Shown piece by piece: positions 25,739-34,295 of a stretch of DNA of 64,000 bases (its first letter is position 1; the number at the start of each line of letters is the position of its first letter). Origin of the DNA: JAICND01 sp040905905. GTDB lineage: Bacteria > Actinomycetota > Acidimicrobiia > Spongiisociales > ZC4RG35. The translations under genes and the position numbers were made by a program. The DNA is taken from NCBI GenBank assembly GCA_040905905.1, contig JBBDQN010000039.1, positions 35,709 to 99,708 on the forward strand, written 5' to 3'. Below the pieces are notes generated by a model. The model was not told the DNA's origin, searched no databases, and saw only the letters and a program-made list of their open reading frames with translations.

Positions 25739-25789
25739 CCTTCTTGCGTAGAAACTCGGCCGCAAACGGCGTGGATCTACGCAAGAAGG
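25739..25789 (+). repeat. Compound palindromic element, copy B
   Basis: Perfect 14-base arms CCTTCTTGCGTAGA (25739-25752) and TCTACGCAAGAAGG (25776-25789). Between them an inner stem GCCG/CGGC has a four-base loop CAAA, giving a two-stem hairpin. It fills almost the whole gap between two convergent genes. It has the same orientation as copies A, C and D. Confidence 0.9.
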
Positions 25790-25797
25790 GTGGGGTC

Positions 25798-26298
25798 TTA
25801 CCGGGAGGCCTCCTCACTCTTGGCGATGAGATACCCCTCTGCCCTCTCACCCAACTCGTACCGCCCGACCAGGGCCTGGAACTCTTCCCCGTGATCGGTG
25901 ACGGCCAGGTGGGCCAACTCATGCACCAGCACCCAATCGAGCACCCAGGTGGGCATGGTGGCGAGACGGCTGGAGATTCGCACCTTGCCATCGGAAGGCG
26001 TGCACGATCCCCATCGGGAGAGCTGGCGGTCGGACCATTCGATATGGGAGGGTTCCGGGAGCCCGTATTTGCGGGCAACGTCCCGAGCCCGTTGTTCGAC
26101 GTCCACCGCCTGCCTCGAAAGACGTCGGGTAGTCCTGGCCACCATGTCGTCGACGATCTTCTGCTCCTCGTCGCGGGCGAGCCCGGCGGGGATCAGCACC
26201 CGCACCCGGCCGTTGACGACATAGGCCTGAATGGTGCGCTTGCGCCGTTTGCTCCGCACTACCTCTACCGGGAGGTCCCCGACCGGGTTCTCAGTCAT
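25798..26298 (-). CDS. YgjP-like (DUF45) metal-dependent peptidase
   Basis: 166 residues from ATG 26298; longer starts to 26445 would overlap the next gene. Family motifs are KRRKRTIQAYVVNGRVRVLIP, the WGSCT motif, and the zinc-binding VHELAHLAVTDHGEEF (HExxH-like, with a third His). Proteins of this group are predicted zinc proteases, often linked to restriction-modification loci elsewhere; no such genes are visible here. It is convergent with the MFS gene across a palindromic repeat. Confidence 0.88.
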   Translation of the reverse strand: MTENPVGDLPVEVVRSKRRKRTIQAYVVNGRVRVLIPAGLARDEEQKIVDDMVARTTRRLSRQAVDVEQRARDVARKYGLPEPSHIEWSDRQLSRWGSCTPSDGKVRISSRLATMPTWVLDWVLVHELAHLAVTDHGEEFQALVGRYELGERAEGYLIAKSEEASR

Positions 26299-26341
26299 CC
26301 GCCCATCGTATGAAGGCCGTGTGACAGATTCGGGCCGTCCG

Positions 26342-27553
26342 TCACGCAAATAGAGCCCGGGTGTGGTGATTGAGAAAGATCCCTTTGGGGTCGAGGCGTC
26401 GTCGAACATTGACGAAATCGTCGTAACGGGGGAATAGCCGGGCAACGCGGTCGGCGGTCATGAAATGGATCTTGCCCCAGTGCGGGCGTCCCTGGAATTC
26501 GGCAAACAGGCTGTCACAGGCACGCAGGTAAGGCCAGTACTCGGTGCCAGGTTCGCCCGATATCGAGACCACCAGGTTGTCTCGTTGATAGTTGGGGCTC
26601 ATCCAGGCGTCGTCAGCGGCCACCACCCTGACCTCCAGTGGATACACGCTGAGGGGAAGCCACCTCATCATCAGTCGGCGCATCTCGGCGAGGACTTCCC
26701 GGGCCTGATTCAACGGCAGGAAATATTCGACCTCGTGGAAGTTGGGGTCATAGACCATCGGGTAGATCTGATATGCCGGACCGATCCGCTCGTGGGGCCC
26801 GAGGCCTTCCCGGGAAGCACCGAGCGGCACCTCTCGATATCGCTTGACCACGCAATCGTCGGCCCCGGCGCCTTTGAGGTTGTAGAGGCGGGCCGAGCCG
26901 TCGGTCGGCATCCAGAACAAACCGAAGTGGCGGTATTCCTCGAGGTCTGACTCGAACCGCTCCATCATCTCGTCATAGTTCATGATGTCGGTGCGGGCGT
27001 GGAGTTCGTAGGCGGGAACCACCTTGATGGTTACCTCGGTCATCACTCCGAGGATCCCGATCGAGGTCTGGAGGGCTGGTAGCAACTCAGCATTGTGCTC
27101 GCGGGAAACCTCGATCAGGTTGCCGAGGCCGTCGACGAACCTGGCGCCCTCCATCACCGCCGAGAAGTTCGGTTGCCGTTTGCCGGAGCCGTGAGTGGCC
27201 GTGGCAATGGCACCGGCGATCGCCTGGGCGTCGATGTCGCCCTGGTTGGAAAGAGCGAGACCTCGACTCCAGAGGGTCTCCCCAAAGTCGGCGATTATGG
27301 TTTTGGGTCCTGCCTTCACCAGACGTCGATCGATGTCGACAGACGTGATCCCCCTGAGGTTCTCGAGATCCAGGAGGACACCATCGGTCTCCACGATGGG
27401 GGTGAATGAGTGACCGCTCCCCGCGGTGCTCACTCCCGTTCCCTGGGCGGAAGCTTCGGTAACTATCCGCCGTACGTCGTCCTCGGAATCCACCGCTACT
27501 ACCCGGAGGGGCGTGAACGACTGGTTACCGACCCAGTTGGTCCATGTGCTCAC
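26342..27553 (-). CDS. FAD-linked sugar-lactone oxidase (D-arabinono-1,4-lactone oxidase type)
   Basis: 403 residues from GTG 27553, which places the family-typical TWTNWVGNQ at the N terminus; a GTG at 27586 is also possible. The FAD-binding domain is seen as GTGVSTAGSGHSFTPI and AGAIATATHGSGK. The C-terminal HWGKIHFM motif is typical of the aldonolactone oxidase family. These enzymes oxidise aldono-lactones (gulono-, arabinono- or galactono-lactone) using FAD. The FAD-attaching residue is not certain from sequence alone. It is divergent from the Gfo/Idh dehydrogenase gene. Confidence 0.88.
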   Translation of the reverse strand: MSTWTNWVGNQSFTPLRVVAVDSEDDVRRIVTEASAQGTGVSTAGSGHSFTPIVETDGVLLDLENLRGITSVDIDRRLVKAGPKTIIADFGETLWSRGLALSNQGDIDAQAIAGAIATATHGSGKRQPNFSAVMEGARFVDGLGNLIEVSREHNAELLPALQTSIGILGVMTEVTIKVVPAYELHARTDIMNYDEMMERFESDLEEYRHFGLFWMPTDGSARLYNLKGAGADDCVVKRYREVPLGASREGLGPHERIGPAYQIYPMVYDPNFHEVEYFLPLNQAREVLAEMRRLMMRWLPLSVYPLEVRVVAADDAWMSPNYQRDNLVVSISGEPGTEYWPYLRACDSLFAEFQGRPHWGKIHFMTADRVARLFPRYDDFVNVRRRLDPKGIFLNHHTRALFA

Positions 27554-27620
27554 CGGAGCCGCCTCATCCTCGAAGCGTAGAACCACGACGTCGCTCGGTA
27601 CCCTGGCCCATGGTGAATGC

Positions 27621-28547
27621 GTGACAAATATCGGACTGGTTGGCTGCGGTCATTGGGGCCAGCACATCCTGCGCGATCTCAAGATCCTGGGCTGCCGGGT
27701 ATCGGTGGTGGCGCGTTCGGAGCAGAGCCGGAGCCGGGCCGAGACGGGCGGGGCCGACCTCGTTGTCGCCCGGGCGGAGGATCTCGATGAGGTAGAGGGT
27801 GTGGTGATCGCTACGCCCACGTTCACTCACGCCAACTCGGTCGAACAGGTCCTGGATCGTGGTGTGCCGGTGTTCGTCGAGAAGCCTCTCACCAATGACG
27901 CCGCCCGGGCGTTGATTATCGCAAACGCGGCACCGGACCGGGTATTTGTGATGGACAAGTGGCGTTATCACCCCGGCATCGAGCTGCTCGGAAGGCTCGG
28001 CCGGAATGGAGACCTTGGTGATGTTCAGGGCGTGAAGACGGTCCGCAACGGCTGGGGCATCTCCCATAGTGACGTCGACGCGATCTGGATCCTCTTCCCG
28101 CATGATCTGTCGATCGTTCTGGAGATTCTGGGGCATATCCCGGCGCCGACAGGGGCAGTGGCAGACGTGGCGGGTGGTTCGGCTCGTGGAATCGAGGCGT
28201 GGTCGTCCGGGCCCCCGTGGGCGGCGTACCAGGTGTCATCGCGTAGCGCCGAGCGCATCCGCAGCATCGTGGTTTATGGCGAGGAGGCGACTGCCGTCCT
28301 CTCTGACAGCTTCGCCCAACATGTTGCTGTATACCCGACTGTTGATCTGACTGTGATCGAGGCGCCTGAGCCGCGCCTTCTGCCGATATCTAACGAAATG
28401 CCCCTGCTGAGGGAACTGCGGGCCTTTGTTGAGCACGTCCGCGGTGGTCCTCCTCCCAGATCGTCGGCCGAGGAAGGGGCCGCCAACGTTCAGGCCGTGG
28501 CCACCTTTCGGAGTCTCGCTGGTCTCGATGAGGACGTTGAGGGATGA
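27621..28547 (+). CDS. Gfo/Idh/MocA-family oxidoreductase
   Basis: 308 residues from GTG 27621, which begins directly at the Rossmann strand TNIGLVGCGHWGQHILRDL; the open frame upstream overlaps the divergent gene. The NAD(P)-binding GxGxxG-type motif is followed by IATPTFTHANSVEQVL and the catalytic EKPLT motif with its Lys. Members oxidise or reduce sugars or sugar nucleotides. It overlaps the glycosyltransferase gene by four bases, pointing to a role in making a glycan precursor. Confidence 0.85.
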   Translation: MTNIGLVGCGHWGQHILRDLKILGCRVSVVARSEQSRSRAETGGADLVVARAEDLDEVEGVVIATPTFTHANSVEQVLDRGVPVFVEKPLTNDAARALIIANAAPDRVFVMDKWRYHPGIELLGRLGRNGDLGDVQGVKTVRNGWGISHSDVDAIWILFPHDLSIVLEILGHIPAPTGAVADVAGGSARGIEAWSSGPPWAAYQVSSRSAERIRSIVVYGEEATAVLSDSFAQHVAVYPTVDLTVIEAPEPRLLPISNEMPLLRELRAFVEHVRGGPPPRSSAEEGAANVQAVATFRSLAGLDEDVEG

Positions 28548-29704
28548 CCGACGTGCTGGTGCTGATGCCAACCTTTGACCATCGCGACACCCTCCGCTAC
28601 AGCATCCCGTCGGTTCTGGCACAAACGGTCAAAACCCTGGAACTCGTGGTTGTTGGTGACGGGGCGCCGCCGGAAACCGCAGCGATCGTTGAAGAGATCG
28701 CGTCCAGGGACTCGCGGGTCCGTTACGCCTCCCACCCCAAGAGCCCCAGGTTGGGCGAGCCGTATCGGGACCCGCTTATCCGCGAGTCCACCGCTGATGT
28801 CGTCGCCTACTGCTCCGACGACGATCTGTGGCTTCCCTGGCACCTCGAGGAGATGATCAGCTTGCTCGCCAAGGCCGATTTCGCCCACACCCTGGGCGGG
28901 CAGGTGGATCCGGATGGGCGTCTTCGCTGGTGGACGATCGATCTGGGACAGGCCGAAGATCGCCGGTACCTGCTGGAGGTGGAAAACACAATCGGTCTTC
29001 ATGCGGCCGCTCACACACGTTCCTCCTATGTGGCGCTGCCCGAGGGATGGGACACGACTCCCGCCGGCATTCCGACCGACTATCACATGTGGCGCAAGTT
29101 TCTTTCCCAGGAGTGGGTGCGGGCGGCGAGCGGAGTTCGTGCCTCGATCGTCCACTTTCCCAGCAGTCTTCGGAAGGACTGGACCCTTGACCAAAGGGTC
29201 GCAGAGATATCCTCGTGGGCTGCATTGGTGGCAGACCCGGATTGGTGCGAAAAGGCTTGGCCTGGGGTGGTGGCGACGGCCCAATTCGAGTCGTGGCGCG
29301 AGGCCCAGTCCAATCTGCGCTCGATTCGCGAGTACCTCACTGAGGTTCTGGAAGCAAGGGATCAGGCTCGGGCCGAGCTCGTGATGGAGCAAGAGAGCGG
29401 AGCCGAAGCCATCAACGCTCTACGGCAGAACGCGGCCGCCGCACTTGAGATCGAACGAAGCAAGGCAGCTGCCGGCCTCGCCGCCGAGCAGAAGGCGACC
29501 GCCGCCGCGACATCGGCTGAGGCTCAGGTCGCCGCCCTTCGCGAGCAGGCCGGAACCGCGGCCGCCAGGCTCAAACAGGTCGAAGCCCACCTCTCCTGGA
29601 TACAAGACACCCTCACCTGGCGGATTCGGGGCAAACTTCTACTAACGCCGGGCCTGGGCCTGCTCCTCAGACGGTGGCGTTCTCGAAGTCGATCATCTCC
29701 CTGA
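28544..29704 (+). CDS. Family 2 glycosyltransferase with coiled-coil tail
   Basis: 386 residues. The GT-A fold is seen in VLMPTFDHRDTLRYSIPSVL, LELVVVGDGAPP and the metal/sugar-nucleotide motif YCSDDDLW. Residues ~265-345 are an Ala/Glu/Gln-rich coiled coil, and the C terminus ends in a basic TWRIRGKLLLTPG segment as in many polysaccharide glycosyltransferases. It is coupled to the Gfo/Idh gene and faces an RmlC-like gene, with 38 bases of 3' overlap. It probably adds sugar to a surface glycan. Confidence 0.87.
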   Translation: MTDVLVLMPTFDHRDTLRYSIPSVLAQTVKTLELVVVGDGAPPETAAIVEEIASRDSRVRYASHPKSPRLGEPYRDPLIRESTADVVAYCSDDDLWLPWHLEEMISLLAKADFAHTLGGQVDPDGRLRWWTIDLGQAEDRRYLLEVENTIGLHAAAHTRSSYVALPEGWDTTPAGIPTDYHMWRKFLSQEWVRAASGVRASIVHFPSSLRKDWTLDQRVAEISSWAALVADPDWCEKAWPGVVATAQFESWREAQSNLRSIREYLTEVLEARDQARAELVMEQESGAEAINALRQNAAAALEIERSKAAAGLAAEQKATAAATSAEAQVAALREQAGTAAARLKQVEAHLSWIQDTLTWRIRGKLLLTPGLGLLLRRWRSRSRSSP

Positions 29705-30197
29705 GGCTGCCGGCGGTGGCGTCCCGGTCAGACAATATGGGATCGACTGGCTCCCAGTGAAGCTCCAGCTCCGGATCATTCCAGCGGCAGGCAAGTTCAT
29801 CGTCGAGGTCCCAATAGTGCGTGACCGAGTACACGTGCAGGCTCGGTTCGGCGAACCAGAACCCGTGGGCAACGCCGGGAGGTATCACCAGCGCAACTGG
29901 TTCTGCCTCATGCATCTCGAATGTCGTGGCGAGATCCTCGGTGGGCGAGCCCTTGCGGAGGTCGCGCAGGCCCACCTGGGCGCGGCCGATAACCACCGTG
30001 AGATAGTCGCCGTGACGCGGATGAAGATGGACACCCCGCAACACGTTGGCCGCCGACCGCACGTAGTTCCATTGGATGGGTTCCACTCCGGTGTTCCACT
30101 CTTGGCGAAACATCTCGACGAAGCGACCCCGGTGATCATTATGGGGGTGCAAAGGGACCAGGTGCACTCCGTCGGGCAAGCGGGAAGGGTCAAACAT
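29667..30197 (-). CDS. dTDP-4-dehydrorhamnose 3,5-epimerase-like protein (RmlC family)
   Basis: 176 residues. The cupin core of RmlC is recognised by HNDHRGRFVEMFRQEW, NYVRSAANVLRGVHLHP and IPPGVAHGFWF. The usual RmlC motif has NxS near the N terminus; here it is NYVRS. It may epimerise dTDP-4-keto-sugars or act on a related nucleotide sugar. The 3' end overlaps the convergent glycosyltransferase gene by 38 bases. With the Gfo/Idh and glycosyltransferase genes it forms a small sugar-modification group. Confidence 0.85.
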   Translation of the reverse strand: MFDPSRLPDGVHLVPLHPHNDHRGRFVEMFRQEWNTGVEPIQWNYVRSAANVLRGVHLHPRHGDYLTVVIGRAQVGLRDLRKGSPTEDLATTFEMHEAEPVALVIPPGVAHGFWFAEPSLHVYSVTHYWDLDDELACRWNDPELELHWEPVDPILSDRDATAGSLREMIDFENATV

Positions 30198-30233
30198 CCG
30201 CTAGACGATAACGGTGATGGGGCTGGCCAACAT

Positions 30234-30827
30234 TCACAGGTTCTGCTGGCCAGCAGGCTCTGCCTGTCGGATCCACCCGGCCCACAAGGTCAAGGCAGCT
30301 GCGGAGCAGATGTGCCAGAACCCGTGTCCCTGCCAAAACGAATCCGGGTTGCAGAGCGGCCACCCCGTGCGGGAAAGGGTCCCTATCACCGCCCCCACAG
30401 CTAGGAGCCCGATGCCGATTCGCCGTTGGGTCGCGTGGTCTTTGGAGCGAAGCTGGATAAACAGGACCGTGGCCGCCAACAGTGCTTGACCCGGGTCAGC
30501 CATGGCGGGTGTCAGCGCCAACAGCCCACTCAACGGAAAGGCAAGAAGCCACCACCGCCAGAGTCGGAACTCAACCAGGATCACCCAGACCAATGCCCAG
30601 ACGATGGCGAGGTCGTGCACGAACTCTCCCCAGAACGGCATCGGCCCATGAAAGGCGATGGATCCAATTCCGATCATGGCCACAAGTGCCGCCATCACCC
30701 GGTTGGTGTCTTTCCACCAGATAACTGCAGCGCCGACCAGGAACGCTGCGCAGGTGGCGGTGTTGACCGGTTGGCCCCACCAGCTCGCGAGGATGCGTTC
30801 GCAATCCACCGCAGCTCCGGGGTTCAC
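30234..30827 (-). CDS. Ceramidase-like (CREST superfamily) membrane protein
   Basis: 197 residues with about seven hydrophobic segments. Conserved-looking polar motifs lie in the membrane part: CER near the start, GSIAFHGPMPFWGEFVHDLA, and QGHGFWHICSAAAL. The Ser, His and Asp positions match the metal-hydrolase pattern of the alkaline ceramidase/PAQR (CREST) superfamily. In bacteria these may be membrane hydrolases of lipid amides; function here is inferred. Confidence 0.65.
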   Translation of the reverse strand: MNPGAAVDCERILASWWGQPVNTATCAAFLVGAAVIWWKDTNRVMAALVAMIGIGSIAFHGPMPFWGEFVHDLAIVWALVWVILVEFRLWRWWLLAFPLSGLLALTPAMADPGQALLAATVLFIQLRSKDHATQRRIGIGLLAVGAVIGTLSRTGWPLCNPDSFWQGHGFWHICSAAALTLWAGWIRQAEPAGQQNL

Positions 30828-30836
30828 CCCGGCCGC

Positions 30837-31211
30837 CTAACTACGAGGGCGTCGGAAGTACCACTCGAGGTACTCGCGGCAACGGCCGTCGTCATCGAGA
30901 CGAATTATGAAAAGGTTGCGCCAGTCGTCGGTGTTGCTGCCGGCGGTGTAAGTGATCCACCCCTGCACCACTCCGAGGTCGCCGTCGACCGCCACCACCT
31001 CGTGTTTGAACTCGAACTGTTCCTCGGGGTCCTCTTCGAAGGTCTCCCGCCAATCCTCGACGATCGCCTGGCGTCCAACGACAGGGTCTGCAAAGGGATT
31101 GGCCGTGTAAACGGCGTCGTTGGTGAAGAGATCGCCGATGGCGTCGCGGTCATAGGTGCGCCAGGCCTTCCCGTAGCGGTCGAACCACTCCGAGAATCGG
31201 GCAGCATCCAT
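30837..31211 (-). CDS. SnoaL/NTF2-like fold protein
   Basis: 124 residues. The pattern FSEWFDRYGKAWRTYDRDAI, DLFTNDAVYTANPF and VVGRQAIVEDWRETF is typical of the NTF2-like/SnoaL fold, a small cone-shaped barrel used for polyketide cyclases, isomerases or ligand binding. It is separated by three bases from the dienelactone-hydrolase-like gene, so the two are likely co-transcribed. No catalytic assignment is possible. Confidence 0.78.
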   Translation of the reverse strand: MDAARFSEWFDRYGKAWRTYDRDAIGDLFTNDAVYTANPFADPVVGRQAIVEDWRETFEEDPEEQFEFKHEVVAVDGDLGVVQGWITYTAGSNTDDWRNLFIIRLDDDGRCREYLEWYFRRPRS

Positions 31212-31214
31212 ATG

Positions 31215-31979
31215 TCACGTACCTCCGGGTTGAGCTAAGAAGGTCAAGACGCGCTGCCAGGCATCGGCCGACTCGGTCGAGAACTCCGCGTATTTGCGAT
31301 CAAAGAAGGAGTGGGGCGCCCCTGGATACACAATTACTTCATGGGGGACTCCGGCCCGTTTGAGGGCTTGGTCAAAGCGGTCCACCACCTCGGGGGGGAT
31401 GCCGGGATCGTCCCCACCCATCAGGGCCAACACCGGGCAGGTCATCTCGTCGACAACCTCCAGGGGTGGCCGCGCCCCTACGGGCCGGGCCCCGTCCGGT
31501 CGTCCATAGAACCCGATCGCTCCCGCCAGACCATGACCGTTGGCTGCCTGCTGCCATGAATTGGAGCCCCCGAAACAGAACCCGACAGTGAAGACGCGGC
31601 GGCCCGGGTTCGTTTCGCGAACTCGTGCTACCGCCGCGGCCACGTCGGACCGGAGCCCGGTGTGGGTGACGAGGGGCACATGTTCCTGGTAGGGAAAGTC
31701 GTCGTCCCTGGCCTTCAGCCCAGCCGTCCGCCCGAAGTAATCGATCGCAATCGCATCGTGACCGGCTTCGGCGAGGCGCACTGCGAGTTCCTCGTAGAAG
31801 CCGTACAAGCCACGCACGTCGGGAAGTATCACCACGGCGGTGTCACCGGGTTGGTCGGCAAAAGCCTCGAAAGCGAGGAATTCGTTGCCGTCATCACCGG
31901 TCAGGGTTAGCCGATGCTCGCGGGTGGAGGCGCCGGTGACGGCTTGGATGGGAGGGGAGGAATCGGGTTCAAAGCACAT
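31215..31979 (-). CDS. Dienelactone hydrolase family protein
   Basis: 254 residues. The alpha/beta-hydrolase core has VVILPDVRGLYGFYEELAVRLAE, the nucleophile elbow GFCFGG with Cys as in true dienelactone hydrolases, an Asp in LMGGDDPGIP, and the His in GAPHSFF. The Cys-Asp-His triad supports action on dienelactone or a related enol-lactone, which would fit degradation of aromatic compounds. It precedes the SnoaL-like gene in one transcription unit. Confidence 0.88.
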   Translation of the reverse strand: MCFEPDSSPPIQAVTGASTREHRLTLTGDDGNEFLAFEAFADQPGDTAVVILPDVRGLYGFYEELAVRLAEAGHDAIAIDYFGRTAGLKARDDDFPYQEHVPLVTHTGLRSDVAAAVARVRETNPGRRVFTVGFCFGGSNSWQQAANGHGLAGAIGFYGRPDGARPVGARPPLEVVDEMTCPVLALMGGDDPGIPPEVVDRFDQALKRAGVPHEVIVYPGAPHSFFDRKYAEFSTESADAWQRVLTFLAQPGGT

Positions 31980-32031
31980 TGATCATGTCTACCACGACGG
32001 CCGACTCTAAACCTTTCAACCCTGTCGCCAT

Positions 32032-32089
32032 ACCGCGAACCCCGGGTTGTAGAGCCCATTTATGGGTCCGTGAACCCGGGGTTCGCGGT
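32032..32089. terminator. Compound 17-bp-arm palindrome (terminator-like)
   Basis: Perfect 17-base arms at 32032-32048 and 32073-32089 (ACCGCGAACCCCGGGTT and its complement) enclose an inner hairpin with CCCAT and ATGGG. On the plus strand it is followed by TTTTAG. It lies 9 bases past the stop of the enoyl-CoA hydratase gene (minus strand), so it may end that transcript. The two-level stem resembles the design of the copy A-D family but has a different sequence. Confidence 0.7.
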
Positions 32090-32097
32090 TTTAGGAG

Positions 32098-32907
32098 TTA
32101 GCGGCCCTTGTAGTCAGGTGGACGCCGTTCAACGAAGGCAGCCATCGCCTCGCTGAGGTCGTCGGAAATGAGGAACGCCGAATTCCACACTGCGACGTAG
32201 TCGAGCCCCTCCTGTACCGATCGGCCCTCACCGGCTCGGAGAACTGCCTTGGCCCCCTGCACGACCAGGGGTGAATTGGCGGCGATCTCGGCTGCCAGTT
32301 CTGCCGCTCCTTTCAACAGACCGTCGGTATCCGGGAACACTCGATTTACCAACCCGATCGTCGCCGCCCGATCGGCCCCGAAATCGGCCCCTGTATAGAC
32401 CAATTCGGCAACATCGCCAGGTGGGATGATCCGGGGAAGCCTCTGCAACGTGCCGACATCGGCCACCAATCCCATGCGTGTCTCCCTCACCCCGAAAGTA
32501 GCGTCCGTAGCTGCGAGCCGGATATCGCAGGCAGTGATGAGGTCGAGACCCGCCCCCAGACAGAATCCGTGGACCGCGGCAATCACCGGCTTGGGGCAAT
32601 CCGCCAGCGCCGACATGGTCCCCTGCAACTCTTTGACGGTCCGGAGGAGATGGAGACGTCGATCTGCTTCCGAGGAACCCTGGGGCGCAATCGCAGCCAA
32701 CATCTCGAGGTCGATTCCTACGGTGAACGAAGGGCCGCGGCCCGCCACGACGACCACGCGGACTCCGAGGTCGTCTCCGAGTTCGCGCATAACGACTGGG
32801 AGGTCGGCCCACATGTCGGCTGAGAGGGCGTTGTGTTTGGCCGGTCGATTGAGCCAGACCGTGGCCACCGGTCCTTCGTTCTCTACTTCGAGGTGGGCAA
32901 AAGCCAT
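32098..32907 (-). CDS. Enoyl-CoA hydratase/isomerase family protein
   Basis: 269 residues. Crotonase signatures: NRPAKHNALSADMWADL, the oxyanion-hole region AAVHGFCLGAGLDLITACDIRLAA, and FGVRETRMGLVADVGTLQRLP. The Asp in VADVG sits where one acidic catalytic residue is expected in dienoyl-CoA isomerases; the Glu pair of classical hydratases is incomplete. A role in fatty or aromatic acid beta-oxidation is likely, with delta3,5-delta2,4-dienoyl-CoA isomerase as a specific option. Confidence 0.87.
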   Translation of the reverse strand: MAFAHLEVENEGPVATVWLNRPAKHNALSADMWADLPVVMRELGDDLGVRVVVVAGRGPSFTVGIDLEMLAAIAPQGSSEADRRLHLLRTVKELQGTMSALADCPKPVIAAVHGFCLGAGLDLITACDIRLAATDATFGVRETRMGLVADVGTLQRLPRIIPPGDVAELVYTGADFGADRAATIGLVNRVFPDTDGLLKGAAELAAEIAANSPLVVQGAKAVLRAGEGRSVQEGLDYVAVWNSAFLISDDLSEAMAAFVERRPPDYKGR

Positions 32908-32934
32908 AGCCAGAGGTTATTGGCTCAGAGGCCG

Positions 32935-32948
32935 GCCTGGCGCCAGGC
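32935..32948. promoter_or_regulatory. Palindrome in divergent promoter region
   Basis: GCCTGGCGCCAGGC is a perfect 14-base palindrome in the 139-base gap between the divergent enoyl-CoA hydratase and nitroreductase genes. It may be an operator; the evidence is position and symmetry only. Confidence 0.4.
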
Positions 32949-33046
32949 TTCTCGGATCTTGATCCGGGCGTCGGAGTGCAACACGCCTCCCCGATAGATG
33001 CGACCCGAAGACGCCGTCGGTCCTGGGTCGCTTAGGCTCGGTAGCA

Positions 33047-33691
33047 ATGGAACTCAACCATGCTCTCTACACCACCAGGGCCATGCGCAGGGTCCGCCCC
33101 GACTCTATTCCCGAGTCAGACGTGGCCGCGATTCTCGATGCGGCCGTGCGAGCGCCGTCGGGTGGGAACACCCAGAATTGGAGGTTTCTCACCGTCACCG
33201 TTCCACCCGTCCGCAACCAACTTGGGCCCATCTATCGGGAAGCGTTCGCGATCCTGCAAGAGACGGTTTACAAAGATGCCTATGTCCGGGCCCGCCAGGA
33301 GGGAGACCAATCAGCGCTGGCAGTGCAGAAGTCGTCGGCCTGGCTGTCAGAGAACTTCGAGCAGGTTCCCCTTTGGCTGTTCGCTTATTCCCGCAACGAC
33401 CCCTCCGGTGCATCGATCTACCCGTCGGTGTGGTCGGCGATGTTGGCGGCCCGGGGACTGGGCATTGGTAGTTGTCTGACCACGATCCTCGGGTTCTTCA
33501 AGGCACAGGAAACTGCCGGTGTACTCGGTGTGCCCCTTGACAAGGGTTGGATGCTCGATGCCTCGGTTTCGTTTGGATACCCGCTCGGCAAGTGGGGTAC
33601 TGCTTCCCGTAAACCCGTTGAGGAGGTGACCTACGCCGAGCGCTGGGGCAATCCGGTGACCTGGAAGTCACAGCCTCTCGAGTTCGAGTGA
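33047..33691 (+). CDS. Nitroreductase family protein
   Basis: 214 residues. FMN-binding nitroreductase features: YTTRAMRRVRPDSIPESDV, AAVRAPSGGNTQNWRFLTV, and a C-terminal glycine-rich loop region (ARGLGIGSCLTTI). These homodimeric flavoproteins reduce nitro groups, quinones or other electrophiles with NAD(P)H. The physiological substrate is unknown. A second nitroreductase lies at 50934. Confidence 0.88.
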   Translation: MELNHALYTTRAMRRVRPDSIPESDVAAILDAAVRAPSGGNTQNWRFLTVTVPPVRNQLGPIYREAFAILQETVYKDAYVRARQEGDQSALAVQKSSAWLSENFEQVPLWLFAYSRNDPSGASIYPSVWSAMLAARGLGIGSCLTTILGFFKAQETAGVLGVPLDKGWMLDASVSFGYPLGKWGTASRKPVEEVTYAERWGNPVTWKSQPLEFE

Positions 33692-33758
33692 ACCAAGCCA
33701 TGTCCGGGTCCGTCACATTGACAGCGGGAAGACGGAGACCACATCGGCAGGACAATCA

Positions 33759-34295
33759 ATGGAAGAACCCGAACCAGCCCTGATAAGGGCGGCGGCGGCC
33801 GGCGACCAGAAGGCCTTTGCCGAGTTGGTGCGTGCCTACCAGGCCCAAGTGTGGAGGTTTCTCCGCCACCTTCTCGGCGACCCTGCGCTGGCCGAAGATG
33901 TCACCCAGGAGACGTTCATCCGGATCTTCCTGAAACTTCGCACCTTTCACTTTCGATCCAAGTTCTCGACCTGGGTCTTTTCGGTTGCGCGCAACGCCGG
34001 CATCGACGCCATCAGGAGCCGCAACCGCCGGGCCCGTCTTGCCGAGGGTTTGGTCCCGCTCACCCCGACCTCCGGTGGCGCCGATCGCAGTCTCGAAGTG
34101 GAGATGGCCGTCGCCACGCTGTCACCGAAGCTGCGGGAGGCGTTCCTGCTGGTGGAGATAGTGGGCCTTCGCTATCGCGAGGCGGCGGCGGCATTGCGGG
34201 TACCGGAGGGCACCGTCAAAAGCCGGGTCTTCCACGCCAGGTCTCAGTTGATCGCCTGGATGCGCGCCGACGGAGAGGACGCCGATGAGATGTGA
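33759..34295 (+). CDS. ECF-type RNA polymerase sigma factor
   Basis: 178 residues. Region 2: AFAELVRAYQAQVWRFLRHL, LAEDVTQETFIRIFLKL, FSTWVFSVARNAGIDAIR. Region 4: LSPKLREAFLLVEIVGLRYR, EAAAALRVPEGTVKSRVFHAR. The start overlaps no other gene. The following gene, which encodes a zinc-finger anti-sigma domain, begins 11 bases before its stop, so the pair is coupled. Likely an envelope- or redox-responsive sigma factor. Confidence 0.92.
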   Translation: MEEPEPALIRAAAAGDQKAFAELVRAYQAQVWRFLRHLLGDPALAEDVTQETFIRIFLKLRTFHFRSKFSTWVFSVARNAGIDAIRSRNRRARLAEGLVPLTPTSGGADRSLEVEMAVATLSPKLREAFLLVEIVGLRYREAAAALRVPEGTVKSRVFHARSQLIAWMRADGEDADEM

